From: Sipunculus nudus
Taxonomy: Eukaryota; Annelida; Sipuncula; Golfingiida; Sipunculidae
Length of the DNA stretch: 64,000 nucleotides
Assembly: GCA_026874595.1 (NCBI GenBank)
Contig: CM049306.1
Coordinates: 15,831,019 to 15,895,018 of the forward strand
Reading direction: 5' to 3'
Part shown: piece after piece, positions 49,116-61,001 of the stretch
Numbering within the stretch: position 1 is the stretch's first letter
Layout of the letters: the number at the start of each line of letters is the position of its first letter
Translations under genes and position numbers: made by a program
Notes under the pieces: model-generated
The model's input: the letters and a program-made list of their open reading frames with translations, nothing else
Databases searched by the model: none
What the model was told of the DNA's origin: nothing

Positions 49116-49625
49116 TTTTTTAGCGAATCTTTGAGCTTATGTGCAGCATTGTCCAACTACAGTTGTCCATTGTCTGTCATTAACCCATGCTAACTCAAAA
49201 AGCATCAAAGCTAGCAGCCCAAAATTTCAAAAGAATCAGTCACAGGCCAAACTCTATGAGATTATGCTTATTTTTTTTTGCTATCTGAATTAACTTAGAT
49301 TTTATAGGGAAAAAGCTAAAAAAAACCTTTAGAAATCTTCTCTCCGAAACTGTTCAGTGAAATTGTTGTATATTCAAAGAAATAATCCCTGAAACAATTT
49401 TTTAGCTCAGCTGACTATAAGTCATCTGAGCTATAGTCGTGGCCCATTGTCCATCGGTCTGTCTAGCCGTCCATCCGTCCGTCCGTAGATGTGGCACATT
49501 TTGAAACCGTAAGACCTAGGAATCCAAAATTCAGCATAATGTTAGATGTCCCCAAGATCTCCTACCAAGCTGAAACCTGGGTCTTTGCGACATCTTTCCT
49601 TTGAGAAATTAAGGAAAAACCTCAA

Positions 49626-51674
49626 TTTTTAGCTCAGCTGACTGAAAGTCATCTGAGCTATAGCGATCACTCTTTGTCCGTCGTCCGTCTGTCTGTCTGT
49701 CTGTCTGTCCGTCCGTCTGTCCGTCTGTCTGTCCGTTAACCAGGCACAAATCGTAACCACTGGACCTGGAATCTTCTAACTTGACATCCAGGGAGTACCA
49801 TGAAAAATCTCCTTGGAAACCTGAAATTAGGTCTCTGTTACCCATAACCTCTGAGCTATGGGGCTCCGAAGTACCCCCCCAGAAAAATGGAAAATTTGAT
49901 ACAAAAGCTCAAGTATCTGAACAACTATTGCATTGATCACCATGATTCTGTGCATGGATATTGATCATGGAATGTTTCATCAGTTTCTGCAGTCTGGTGG
50001 CGCCACCTATATTTTTTCGATTTTTACGAATTTTTTTCTTTATTTTTGAGACCTCTTGAGATGTGGTCATCTGTTAACAGGGCAAAAAATTGTAATGACT
50101 GGACCTAGAATCTTCTCTCTTGAAATTCCGGGAGGCCCATGAAAAGTTTCTTTGGAAACCTGAAATTAAGTCTCTGTTACCCATAACCTCTGAGCTATGG
50201 GGCTTCAAAATAACCCCCAGAATAATGGAAAATTTGATTCAAAAGCTCCAGTATCTGAACAACTATTGCATTGATCACCATGATTCTTTGCATGGATATT
50301 GATCATGGAATGTTTCATCAGTTTCTGCAGTCTGGTGGCGCCACCTGTATTTTTTTTATTTTTACGAATTTTTTTCTCTATTTTTGAGACCTCATAAGAT
50401 GTGGTCATCTGTTAACATGGCACAAATCGTAACAACTGGACCTAGAATCTTCTCTCTTGACATGCTGAGAGGCCCATGAAAAGTCTCCTTAAACACTTGA
50501 AATTAGGTCTCTGTTACCCATAACCTCTGAGCTATGGGGCTCTGAAGTACCCCCCGGAATAATGGAAAATTTGATACAGAAGCTCAAGTATCTGAACAAT
50601 TATTATATTGATCACCATGATTCTTTGCATGGATATTGATCATGAAATGTTTCATCAGTTTCTGCATTCTGGTGGAACCACCTGTATTTTTTCGATTTTT
50701 TAAAGTTTTTTTTCTCTATTTTTGAAACCTTTTAAGATGTAGTCATCTGTTAACAGGGCACAAATCATATCAACTGGACCTAGAATCTTCTGTCATGACA
50801 TGCAAGGACGGTCATAAAAAGTCTATATGGACCTGATACAAGGTCTCTGTTACTGATATCCTTTCAGCTATGAGGCTCGGAAGTTCCTCCCAGAATAATG
50901 AAAAAATTGATACAATAACTAATGCATTGATCACCATGATTGTCTACATTTGTATTGATAATGGCTTGTTTCATCAGTTTCTGTAGACTGGTGGTGCCAC
51001 CTGTATTTTGATTTTTTAAGAATTTTTTTCTTGATTTTTGAGACCTTTAAACATTTGGTCATCTGTTAACAGGCCACAAATCATAATGACTTGACCTAGA
51101 ATCTTCTTTCTTAACATGCAGGGAGGTCCATGAAACATCTTGGAAATCTGAAATTAGGTCTCTGTTACCCATATCCTTCATGCTCTGGGGCTCCGAAGTA
51201 CTCCCCAGAGTAAAGATTTGGTCATCTGTTAACAGAGCACAAATTATAATGACTTGACCTAGAATCTCCTTTCTTGATATGCTGGGAGGCCCCTGAAAAG
51301 TCTCCTTGTGCACCTGAAATTACATCTCTGTTACCCATATCCTTCATCCTATGCCGCTTTGAAATACCCCCCAGAATAAACATTTGGTCATCTGTTAACA
51401 GGGCACAAATCATAATAACTGGACCTAGAATTTTATTTTTTGACATGCTGGGAGACCCCTGAAAAGTCATCTTGTAAACCTTGAAATAGGTGTCTGTTAC
51501 CCATATCCTTCATGCTACAGAGCTCCATAGTACCCCAATGAATATTGGATGATTTTATACAAAAGATCAAGTTTGGAAAAAGTATTTCATTCAAATTTGA
51601 CATTCAGATGATAAAATTACTTTTGTCAATGTCTTCCTGGTCAGCTGAGCGTCATGACCCCTGGGTCACTTGTT
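49626..51674 (+). mobile_element. Family-A element, fourth layer (2.05 kb)
   Basis: Canonical 5' hairpin, long GTCT/GTCC microsatellite (49677-49736), about five monomers plus shortened 170-bp half-monomers at 51210-51540, then TCAGCTGAGCGTCATGACCC, TGGGTC and CACTTGTTTT. It lies in the A2 run that has six Ts in the uninterrupted A2 copy at 39711-41568. Confidence 0.85.
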
Positions 51675-53553
51675 TTATTAAAAACCTATTTTCACACTTC
51701 AAGACTGCCTATTATCAAAACCACCCATCTGTTTTTCCTCATATTTACCATAAATATTCCTCTATATAGTTCCTATGTACATGCCAGAAATTAAGTCTGT
51801 TAAGTATAAATTCTTTAAGTTATGGGCCCGAACATAATGGACTTTGTAAAAAATCAGGAAAAATATTTACTTAACATGAAAAATTTTGAAACTAGAGTCT
51901 ATTTTCCAAAGTATATAACTATAGTTAGTTATGATTCATTTGTTTACCAAAAATTAGATCTGAATTTTGTAAATTTGTTAAGTTATTAGCATAAAAATAA
52001 AATCAGTACCGTAAATTTTGCCCAACTTTGACCATGGCACGTTTTTTTCATGTAAGTACCATTGATTTAATTTTCACAGCATGTAAACATAAATATTTAA
52101 TTTGTTTAAAGGCCTACTTCCATGAAAAAAATAAAATGAAATACTACTGAAGGTTTATTCATTTACATGTATATGTTTAAATTATGGTATAATAAAATCA
52201 AGTTTTGCGCACTTAACCGTTAAAATTTAAATCGAAAGACCCGTAATCCACCCCACTCAGGGCCCCAAGCCAAACAGAAGCGTCCTGGCCAAGGCAATTG
52301 TGACGTCACAACCAGAACACACCGGGCGGTATTGTAATGGCATCAGTTGAGTTTAACACGATCTGGGGAAAATATGCCAAAGTATTGCGTGGTCGGGTTG
52401 AGCAGTAACATCAAGGGTGATGGTGTGAGCTTAATCAAATTTTAACAAGTGTATAAGCTACATGTTCGTGCCAAATGGACAGGATTTCTTAACAGAAGAG
52501 GCTTAACTGGACCCGGCCGAGCATGATCTGGGAAGGGGATTCCCCAGGTTTGGCCACTGACATGAGGGTGCGGACGGACTTTTCCTAACATTTAGTCAGT
52601 TTTGTTGCCACTCTACATCCCTTACATGCGTAGGCTGCTAACTAGGAAATGATGCTGCTTTTCATCTTTACAACTCCTGAATCTCTTAGTCTTCAACTTT
52701 GCAACTGTTATTCCCCGACTCGGCCTTGACACGTTGGGAGCTGGCACCATGCAGTCTGCACTGACGCCGTATCAGGATTTCAAGCGATGTGTTATATGAC
52801 AACCAACATATAGCTGCTTGTTGATCATATAAGTTTAATAATATCAAACTGATCAATAAATTAATTTATTATTAAATGTGTTGAACGCTTGTAAATGATA
52901 AAAACTTTATTTTTTATTTTGGGACTTTTTTTTTACAAGTTTCAAGACACATATGACCGAAGGGGTCAAGTAAAGCTCGGTGCATGGTGCCTTAGCAAAG
53001 GCATTAACATTGGAGAAACAATTTATAGGATTCTTAAAAAAATAAACCCAGGACCACGTTAAAAATCGTTCCTCCTTATTGTTGACAATAATCAAAATAA
53101 TTTATTTTAATATTTCAAATCTTTTGAAATATCAGACAATTAACAATTTTAAAAAATTATACCATGCATTTCAGCATATTTTATTTCTGTGCCCAAATAA
53201 TATGAAAAAAATAGGCTTCGTAATGGCTTCCTTACATTAAACGTGTGTGTTATATATGGGTTGGGGATATTTTCACTCTGTTTGAAATTTTTTTAAAGTT
53301 TTCTTTTAAATATATGTTATGATAAAATGTTATATTGTTTTAAAAATGTGTATTTGTTGTATAAAATGTGATAAGCAATGTTTTATCCATTTTTATATAG
53401 CCAAAAAAACAAAAACAAATTCTACGCCAAGTATTCACACACACTCATACATATAATTTAAGAGGTGTGATTAAAATGTAACAAGTATGTAAATTTAAGT
53501 ATGTAATACTTGTATATGAAATATGAATATATAACGTGTATACATGTAAATAT

Positions 53554-53563
<10 letters not shown>

Positions 53564-53604
<41 letters not shown>
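53564..53604. repeat. (TA)n(GT)n microsatellite
   Basis: About a dozen TA units followed by about eight TG units. Confidence 0.9.
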
Positions 53605-54349
53605 AGATATATAAAGATAGACACTTGTAGTATGTATATAACAAAATATCAAATCAATTACACAGTCAGTCATAAAGAGAACTCCAAATCTGTTTCAGCA
53701 GTCTCTCTCCTTCCTTGTTAGTATGATTTGCCATATTGCACTCAAAGATGTTACACTTGAACCTTCAGATGATACACTTGCCAAAGTACCCATGCATTTA
53801 GTCCATATATACCTATACAAATACTGATCAACCTTACCAAAGACAACATATGGGTAATTTTGTATAATTTTAAATGTTAATTTATTGTAAATGTACTTTT
53901 CTTGGAATTAAATCTGCTATCATGCAGAGTATTATAACTGGAATACATGTATGGTTTCTGGGCACATTTTTTTTTCACATTACACAATTCTTACATTGGG
54001 GCATACTAAAAGTACCCCTGAAATCCAGATAAACGGTTTTACATCAGCCCAAACAAAAACAGAGCAATTATTCTTAAAATCTTGCTTGTAAATTTTTATT
54101 TGCACAAGTAAAGCCTAGCTGAGGCAGTATTGCAAGAACATTGCCAACATAAAACAGATTAATAATACTTTCATTAATAGCCATGGGCTTTCCGTCTGGT
54201 GGAGTGTTATATACAGAACTGTATCATACATATATACTGTGTATAATTATAATGTCACTGTGTGTGATTTTTGTATTATGAAACATGACTCTTTCATAAT
54301 TCATTTAAAAATGTGAATTTCATGCTTTGTATTATATATTTCAAATTTA

Positions 54350-54354
<5 letters not shown>

Positions 54355-54434
<80 letters not shown>
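54355..54434. repeat. (TC)n(TA)n microsatellite
   Basis: Pure TC run followed by a long pure TA run. Confidence 0.9.
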
Positions 54435-54437
<3 letters not shown>

Positions 54438-54505
54438 TTATAAAAGGAAAGAGTGTAAATTATATAGATAATCAAATGTATGTATCATCTCCATGATGAT
54501 GGGCC

Positions 54506-54527
54506 GGGGGGGGGGGGGGGGGGGGGA
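54506..54527. repeat. Poly-G tract
   Basis: More than 18 consecutive G; length is probably unreliable in any assembly. Confidence 0.9.
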
Positions 54528-56214
54528 GTACTTAAAATTAGTACCACCCTCCATCGGGATGGGTGTGGTACGTAAACAGCTTCATTTAAGACTAGCCCCG
54601 TGTGTGGTACTATAAGGTTACATGTATTTATGAGGTAAGGCCTGCCAAGTCAAAACTCGCTTTATATGTTATAGTAATTTATACGAAAAGTATATATACT
54701 ATAGTAATACTACCGCTATACAAAAAAGCGCTTATCATTGTCAAAACAACAAAAATGCATTCCTGATTATGAAGCATGTATGTATAAATTATGAGAAAAA
54801 GAAAGGACCAGCGCTTTATTCATACAACAAAACCAAGTTGCTTATCAGCTGATTTTTGCAGAATCAAAATATGCCACCACGGCACCAGTCACAACATTGT
54901 TAATGTATCACAACAACAAACTTTGTTGCAAAGCGTCGCGAGCGATATTGGACAAACTCGACCAAGTCAAGAATCACCATCGGCATCTGGTACTACTCAA
55001 CATTTTCTTGCTAATATTATATTACTGAATAATCTCGTTATTTTGATTATAATCACCAGATTGAGAATATCCCTTAAAATTCCCACAGACTCCATCCTCG
55101 ATTTTGTAATGCCTGTCACTTCGTCACTGGAATCAAACCTGTTGCCAGTGTTGGCTTGCAGCGGCCGCTGTCTCACTCTGTGTCACCGACTTTTGTTTCT
55201 AACAACGTATACATGGCCCAAAATTACATGAGGCTAATGTCAAAGTTGCCATAAATCTACAGATCTAAATTCGCCGCTTTATTCTCCTTTAACGTGTCTC
55301 AGACATTGTCATCTTACGATGATTCCTCCGACTCGCTTGATCAGATCGACCCGTCCGGCCTTGCTGGAACCACGTGGACGCGCAACCGGGGTTCTGGTTG
55401 TGACGTCACACACGTCCCAAGGGCTGTCTCAACTTTTTCAGGGGGCTCCTAGGACTATGTTCACATATTCGTTCCTATCACGGATAGTATCTCCCCAATG
55501 TCAGTAATTTTTACATCAATTCTATTTGTAGGTTCATACCTTTCATATATGCAAAAACACCCAGAGGGTGGAAGTAGGCCTTTAAATCTGAAATAAAACC
55601 TTGAAAATTAAGCTAGTTATTGATTTTTTTCTTGAGGCTCTATTGTAGACATTTGCTTTGATTACAGATGCAGGGTCCCACTCCAGGTCATTGGAAGTCA
55701 GCTATGCCAGGGATTCTGATTTGTTACAGTCACTTTGGGAGATCCCCTGCTGTGACATGTGTACAGTTATTCTCATATAACCACCCCAATTAACCCCCCC
55801 CCCCCCCCCGCAAACCCAACCCAAGTGTTATGCAGTAATTGTTATTGTTTTCACTCCTTAATTGAAATGCTGTTTCCACTCCGATATGCAAAAACTTTCC
55901 TTGAAAAAGTAATTCAAGATGTAATCCAGAAGATGCAATGTAGCATTTTAAAAGAAATCAATTTTCTTTTAAATGATTTTAAAAAATATAATTGAACCCA
56001 TCAGTATTCTTAAATTTATAAAATATGAAGCACATTAGGGATAAATAAAAATTGTGAAATCTAAATCAAGTATTATTTTTAGATATTTATTGTTTTGCAG
56101 ATTTAAAAGATATATGTTTGTGGTAAAAATAAATAAATATTTGTATGTATGATGTGGTGTTATCTGACAAGATTGAGATTTATGATGATGCAGTTGAGAA
56201 TTATGACCATTATT

Positions 56215-56452
56215 GACCATATTGACCATTAAGTCTTTTTATTAGTTTCTGCAGACTGGTGGAGCCACCTGTATTTTTTACGCATTTTTTTCTCTTTTTT
56301 GAGATATATAAATACAGACACAATCTTGGCCTGTTGGTTAATCTGTTTGATGCTTCAGTTGAATGGGTATATACTACCATTCAGATGATAAAATTTCCTT
56401 TTGCGAATCTCTTCCCATTCAGCTGAGTGTCATGACCCATGAGTCACTTGTT
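56215..56452 (+). mobile_element. Family-A 3' tail
   Basis: One partial monomer, the CAGTTGAATGGGTATATACTA linker also seen before the other A ends, TTCAGCTGAGTGTCATGACCC and CACTTGTT. No 5' part is present. Confidence 0.7.
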
Positions 56453-58334
56453 ACCTTCAAGGTCAACTTCAGCTGAGCACAGTGACCCATGGGTGCCTTG
56501 TCTCAAGTTTGTTTGAATGGTCCCGGGCAGTGAATTTTGGCCAAGTTACAGGAAGCTGAACTTAGTCAGTTGGCCAAAAAAGTCACTAAAATTACAGTTT
56601 CAGAAACAGCTGTAGCCATCATCTTCAAATTTTATGCAAATGATGGTCACATGACTCATATTTTAAATTGAGGTATTGGTGGTGCCAGCTGCATTGACCT
56701 TTGATGTATGGGGTTCATCAGTCATCAGTACATTGGCCCAAAATTTCTCAGGAATAACTGGAGCTAGCATCTCCAAATTTTATGCAAAAATCTGTCATAT
56801 ATCAAATGTTGTGGGATTGAGCTTTTTGTGGTGCCACCTACATTAACTTACATTTACAGGGAAAAAGCTAAAAAAAATTGAAAATCTTGAGATCATTGAG
56901 CCAAAATGTTCACTATTTCACAGAAATAATCTCAGAGATGAGCTCTCTTAAGTTAAGTTAAATGGTTAAGGTTAATTTTGGCTGAGTTACAGGAATTTGA
57001 ACTTAATCATTTGGCATACTCTGAAATGACAGGAGCTAGCTTCACCAAGTTTTGTGCAAATGTTGGTCGCATGACTCATATTTGAAATTGTGGTTTTTGT
57101 GGCCTGATTTTTACCATCAAAAACATAGTAATTTTATCCTCTTTCAGCACAAAAATGTTTTATGATGCAACTGTCAAAATGAATGGTTTAAGCTATCACA
57201 AGAATTATCCTAGGGTAGGATTCTTTCAATTGTATAAGAATAGATTGGGCAACATTTTGTCTGCATTTATAAATAGCTTGGTAGACTGCCAACTATTTCA
57301 GACTTGGCAACGGGCCAAGTCTCAGTCTAGATCTATTTATAGCTTTGGCAGATTGCCAACTGTATCAGATAATGCAACAGGTCAAGAGTTCACTCAGTGC
57401 AGCCAGGTACAGGTTAAAAGTTCACTCTGTACAGCCAGGTGCAGGTAAAGAGTTCACTCAGTGCTAGCAATTTGTTCTGGTCCACTCAGGGAAACTGCCT
57501 TTCTCACATAAGCCTGGTCAGCCCAATGCACCTGGCTCAAGAGATGTTTGCTGTATTGGCCGGATATTTTGACCTGTCTATGCATCTTTGAATGGCTTTC
57601 TTGTACACAAGACTGGTGTCAGCTCCTACAGTGACTTTTGCCAATTGTTTATACCTGTTTATTTCTCAGGAGGGATTTGATATATCAGCCTGAATTGGGC
57701 ATATTTATTCATTTTGGATAGCTTTGTTGTATAAAAGACTGGTAGCCCAACCTACAACAAATATTGCACTGTGTATGTCCCTGTTTTTTCTTTTAGGAAG
57801 GATTTGATATATCAGCCTGAGCATATTTATACATCTCAGGTAGCTTTGTCCTATGCAAGACAGGTGGCGCCACTTACAATAATTTTGCTGTGTATGCTCC
57901 TGCTTATTCCTCAGGAGTGATTCAACATATCAGCCTGATATTATACATGTTGATACATTGATATAGAATTGTTTTGTTGTATACAAGACTTGTGGCGCCA
58001 CCTACAATTGTTTAATGCATCTGTGCACATAGCTGAATAGTGGTTTTAAGTATCTGCCTGAAATTTTCATGTCCATACATTTGTGATGGCTTTATTGTAC
58101 ACAAGACTGGTAGTGTCACCTACAATCATTTTTTGTGTTGTGTGCACCCATGCCATTATTTCAGCAGTGACGTTTGTGTAATTATTGCATGTAATCGGGT
58201 TCAAAATGTGCAGTGCTTGCCTTGTACTCCTTCTTAATCACTTGTTACCATTCTGTGAGCATAAAATGAATGAATATTATTACTTGAAACTGATTATGAA
58301 ATAAAGCTTACAAAGTTCTGAGATAATGATAATC

Positions 58335-59336
58335 TTAAATGGGCACAATGATGTATTGGTTGAAGCGCTCACATGCGAAGACAATGGCTAAGCACTTTTT
58401 CTCGATCTGAGCGTATCGTTGCTCAGTTTGTGATAGCGATCGTGATGCATAGGCCCCTGGTTGGCCCTCCTGTAATAAGGTAGCACCTAGGCTAACTTCA
58501 CTACCATCACACTGTATTGTGACCAGTATACTCACATCATAATACTGTAAAACAGGATGTTCCATTACCAGCTTCTTGATTGAGAGGAACGCTTGCTCTT
58601 GCTGACTTTGCCACATCCACAGAGAGTCTTTGTCAGTGAGCCGTCTCAACTGTTCACAAACCTCAGAAAGCCATGTTAGGAACTTCGACAGATAGTTGAC
58701 AAATCCCAGGAACCTCTGTACAGCCTGTACATTCTCTGGGCATTTCATTTTGGTGATAGCTTCGATCTTTTCCGGATCGGGTTTGAGCCCTTCAGATGTC
58801 AATAAATGTCCAGTGTATGGAACTGCTGTCATACGCAGACACATCTTTTTCTTATTGAACTTCAAACCAACTTGTCTGGCACCTTCAAGTATGCCTATGA
58901 GATTGGAGTCATGGTCTGCTATGGCTTCTTCTACTGTGTCTCCTGAACCCCAAACACATATGTCATTATGTATGACACCACATCCTGGCAGACCCACAAT
59001 ATGTTCACTTTGTCCTCTCTGATATTCCTCTGATGCTGGTTTGATTCCCATGGGCATTCTCATCCAGCTATATCTACCAAAGGGGGTCCAGAAAGTGGTT
59101 GCATAACTGCTTTCCTCGTTTAGTTTGATGTGCCAGCAGCCGTCCTTGGCATCAAGTACGGACAGATTAGGAAGTCTGTCCACAATTGTTGGCATGGGTA
59201 GTGGGGAGGCTTTAATGCCTTTTTCAAATTTCTGGGGTCTATACAGATCCTCAACATTCCTGAAGCTTTTCTGACAGCGACCATATTGCTTATCTGGTCT
59301 GTTGGAATGGTAACCTTTGAGATTACAAAATCTCAT
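58335..59336 (-). pseudogene. Gypsy-2 reverse transcriptase and RNase H fragment
   Basis: 333 codons. RT boxes: VLDAKDGCWHIKL (catalytic Asp in residues 62-65), TPFGRYSWMRMPMGIKPAS (85-102), VIHNDICVWG (121-130) where the family has a D-D pair, here N124-D125, and RFLGFVNYLSKF near 209-220. RNase H starts at QCDGSEVSLGATLLQ and is cut after CERFNQYI. Further pol sequence upstream (59337-59900) is in broken frames with protease box DTGS near 59810. The lost catalytic Asp would abolish polymerisation even if the frame were whole. Confidence 0.85.
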
Positions 59337-60018
59337 TCCAAGTCATCAAGCTTTTTCTTCAACTTTGCTATAAGTGGAACTGGCACCTGTCTGGGTTGCC
59401 AGCTGAACAGGTTGAACAGATTTGTCAATTTCAAGGTGTAGCTCACCCGGAAAAAGTCCTAGCCCATGGAACACATCACCATAATCTTTGTAATATGTGA
59501 TCAGACTTTAATGGCTCATGTTTTCTATCAGAAATGTGGCTTACACTGTCCATAGGTACATTTACAGTTAAAAGTGTTCACAAGCATCTGCAGACAATAA
59601 TGGACTCTGAGTACCTTTCACCATCTGGAATTCCAGTGTTTGTGTATGCTCTCCACAGGTACATTTAATCTGACTCTTTCCAAGTGGATTCATGTATGAT
59701 CCATCATACAGTCAAAGTCTAGCTCTGCTTTTGTCCATTGGTGGGTCACCATCTTGAGCTATTCTGCAGTAGTCACGAAAACATATCAGATAACATGTTG
59801 AACCGGTATCCATTTGACATAGTAAATCTTGACCAGTGTCCTCAGCAACAATTATTTGCATATTTAGTTCCATCAACTGCTTGCCTCTATCAGAAACTGA
59901 GCTTGGTTATCTTTAATACTGAATCATCAGAACTGCTTGATTCACTGTCCTCAGTGTCATCCACTGGATGAACTTTTGCCTGTTTATGTTTAGCAGTTGG
60001 TCTCCATCATCGTTTGGT

Positions 60019-60756
60019 TTAGTGACAAACTTTAGCGAAATGATTAAACCTGCCACAGGCAGCACATTTCTGTCCATAAGCTGGGCATGCATCCTTCCCA
60101 GCTTTGTGTTTGCTACCACAATATTTGCATGACTTTGTTTCAAAATGTTTGGTCTGTGCCTGGGATTCTGATTTTCTCCATTGTTTAAATCTGCTTTTAT
60201 GCTTGCTTTGTTCTGCATATTGAACACTGTCATGTTGTTCAGCATTGTTAGTCATCTGTGTAAGATGTTTCTTGGCAATTTCACTTGCATGACAAGTTTC
60301 TATGGCTGTTTTAAGTGTCAGTTCACTGGTTCTTAAGAGCTTAGAATGAAGGGACTCATCATTGGTGCCTATTTCAATTCTATCCCTAATCATGTTGTTA
60401 TGAAGTGCACCAAAATCACAAGTGGAGGCTAAGTGGCGCAGTCTGTTAATGTAATCATCAAAACTTTCATTACCTCCTTGATCAGCAGGATTCAACACAT
60501 ACCTTTCTAATATGACGTTCTTTTGCGGGTGGAAATGTCTTTCCAAAACATCTAGGATTTTGTTTATATTCTTGCAATCCTCATCCTTGGTATCGAGGTG
60601 TCTGTATATGCGATAACAGTCTTTGCCCATGACACTAAGCAAGGTTGCAATCCTAATCTCGTGCTGCTTCTTGACAAGCTATGTGGTAATTTCATAATTA
60701 TTCCACTGTGAATGGAAAATGTCCCAATTATGGCTCAGGTCACCCTTCACAGACAT
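60019..60756 (-). pseudogene. Gypsy-2 gag
   Basis: The frame opens with an ATG at 60756 (MSVKGDLSHNWDIF), has one stop near 60680, and is then open for 207 codons to 60019. Capsid region, then two zinc knuckles at the end: CKYCGSKHKAGKDAC and CAACGRFNHFAKVC, both with all metal ligands in place. Pairwise similar in layout to gypsy-1 gag (LLSVMGKDC against LCSVMGADC), so the two elements belong to one lineage. Confidence 0.82.
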
Positions 60757-60851
60757 TGCGGAGGGAACTGGAACTGCTGACCATTGCGAAATAATCCACA
60801 GTCTAGGCTAATTAACTAGAATAGCAGATTGCAGGCGCATTTTACATGACA

Positions 60852-60863
60852 CTTTTGTCACCA
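60852..60863 (-). promoter_or_regulatory. Gypsy-2 primer binding site
   Basis: TGGTGACAAAAG on minus directly follows the LTR; the tRNA is not identified. Confidence 0.6.
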
Positions 60864-61001
60864 TGTTTCAACAACAAGTGCGGCTGAGAACAACGCTTTA
60901 CTAGACATAAGCACAAACATGTGACGTAGCACACAGGCATGTGTACATATAAAATATCTGACCCGTGACATAGTGAACTTGTAACTTATCATCTCATTAC
61001 A
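60864..61001 (-). repeat. Gypsy-2 5' LTR (138 bp)
   Basis: On minus, TGTAATGAGATG to TTGAAACA, directly followed by the TGG of the primer site. No partner LTR is in the window, so the boundaries rest on the TG...CA ends and position. Confidence 0.65.

Larger units (their letters stand above)
52106..55585. mobile_element. TTAA-flanked inverted-repeat element (3472 bp)
   Basis: TTAA at 52106-52109 and 55582-55585 brackets ends AGGCCTACTTCC and GGAAGTAGGCCT. The A2 reference has a single TTAA at this point, confirming target duplication. Inside, a perfect 20-bp inverted pair (TGTGACGTCACAACCAGAAC) lies at 52299-52318 and 55391-55410. TTAA targeting fits piggyBac or Kolobok; the AGG termini fit Kolobok better. 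No transposase was recognised. The interior holds GC-rich DNA (52250-52800), microsatellites, a poly-G tract and a 146-codon ORF (54791-55231) of unknown meaning. Confidence 0.8.
49398..56501 (+). mobile_element. Family-A2 element, third layer
   Basis: 5' hairpin and GTCC tract at 49403-49490. The body is split by an A copy (49626-51674) and a TTAA-flanked element (52110-55581), and an A tail (about 56215-56452) lies before its own 3' end (TCAGCTGAGCACAGTGACCC to GCCTTGT, 56464-56501). Confidence 0.75.
49116..58220 (+). mobile_element. Family-B element, second layer of the nest
   Basis: It starts TTTTTTAGCGAATCTTTGAGC. The B body stops at CCCTGAAACAA (49397) and resumes at CTCAAGTTTGTTTGAATGG (56503), exactly in B order. 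The 3' half runs on through short GTTCACTCAGTGCAGCCAG repeats and GGTGGCGCCACC-type units to about 58220. The canonical 3' IR and palindrome are missing, so the end is decayed or deleted. Confidence 0.7.
58335..61001 (-). mobile_element. Ty3/gypsy element 2, lacking integrase and 3' LTR
   Basis: Order on minus: LTR (61001-60864), primer site, gag (60756-60019), protease (about 59820), RT and RNase H (59336-58335). Homology stops inside RNase H at 58335; no integrase or second LTR lies to the left, so the 3' half is deleted. D-type monomer sequence follows the LTR at 61002. Confidence 0.85.

Noticed and set aside
53458-53721. ORFs rich in HTHTHIYIYIYIY
   Set aside because: Translated (TA)n(GT)n microsatellite.
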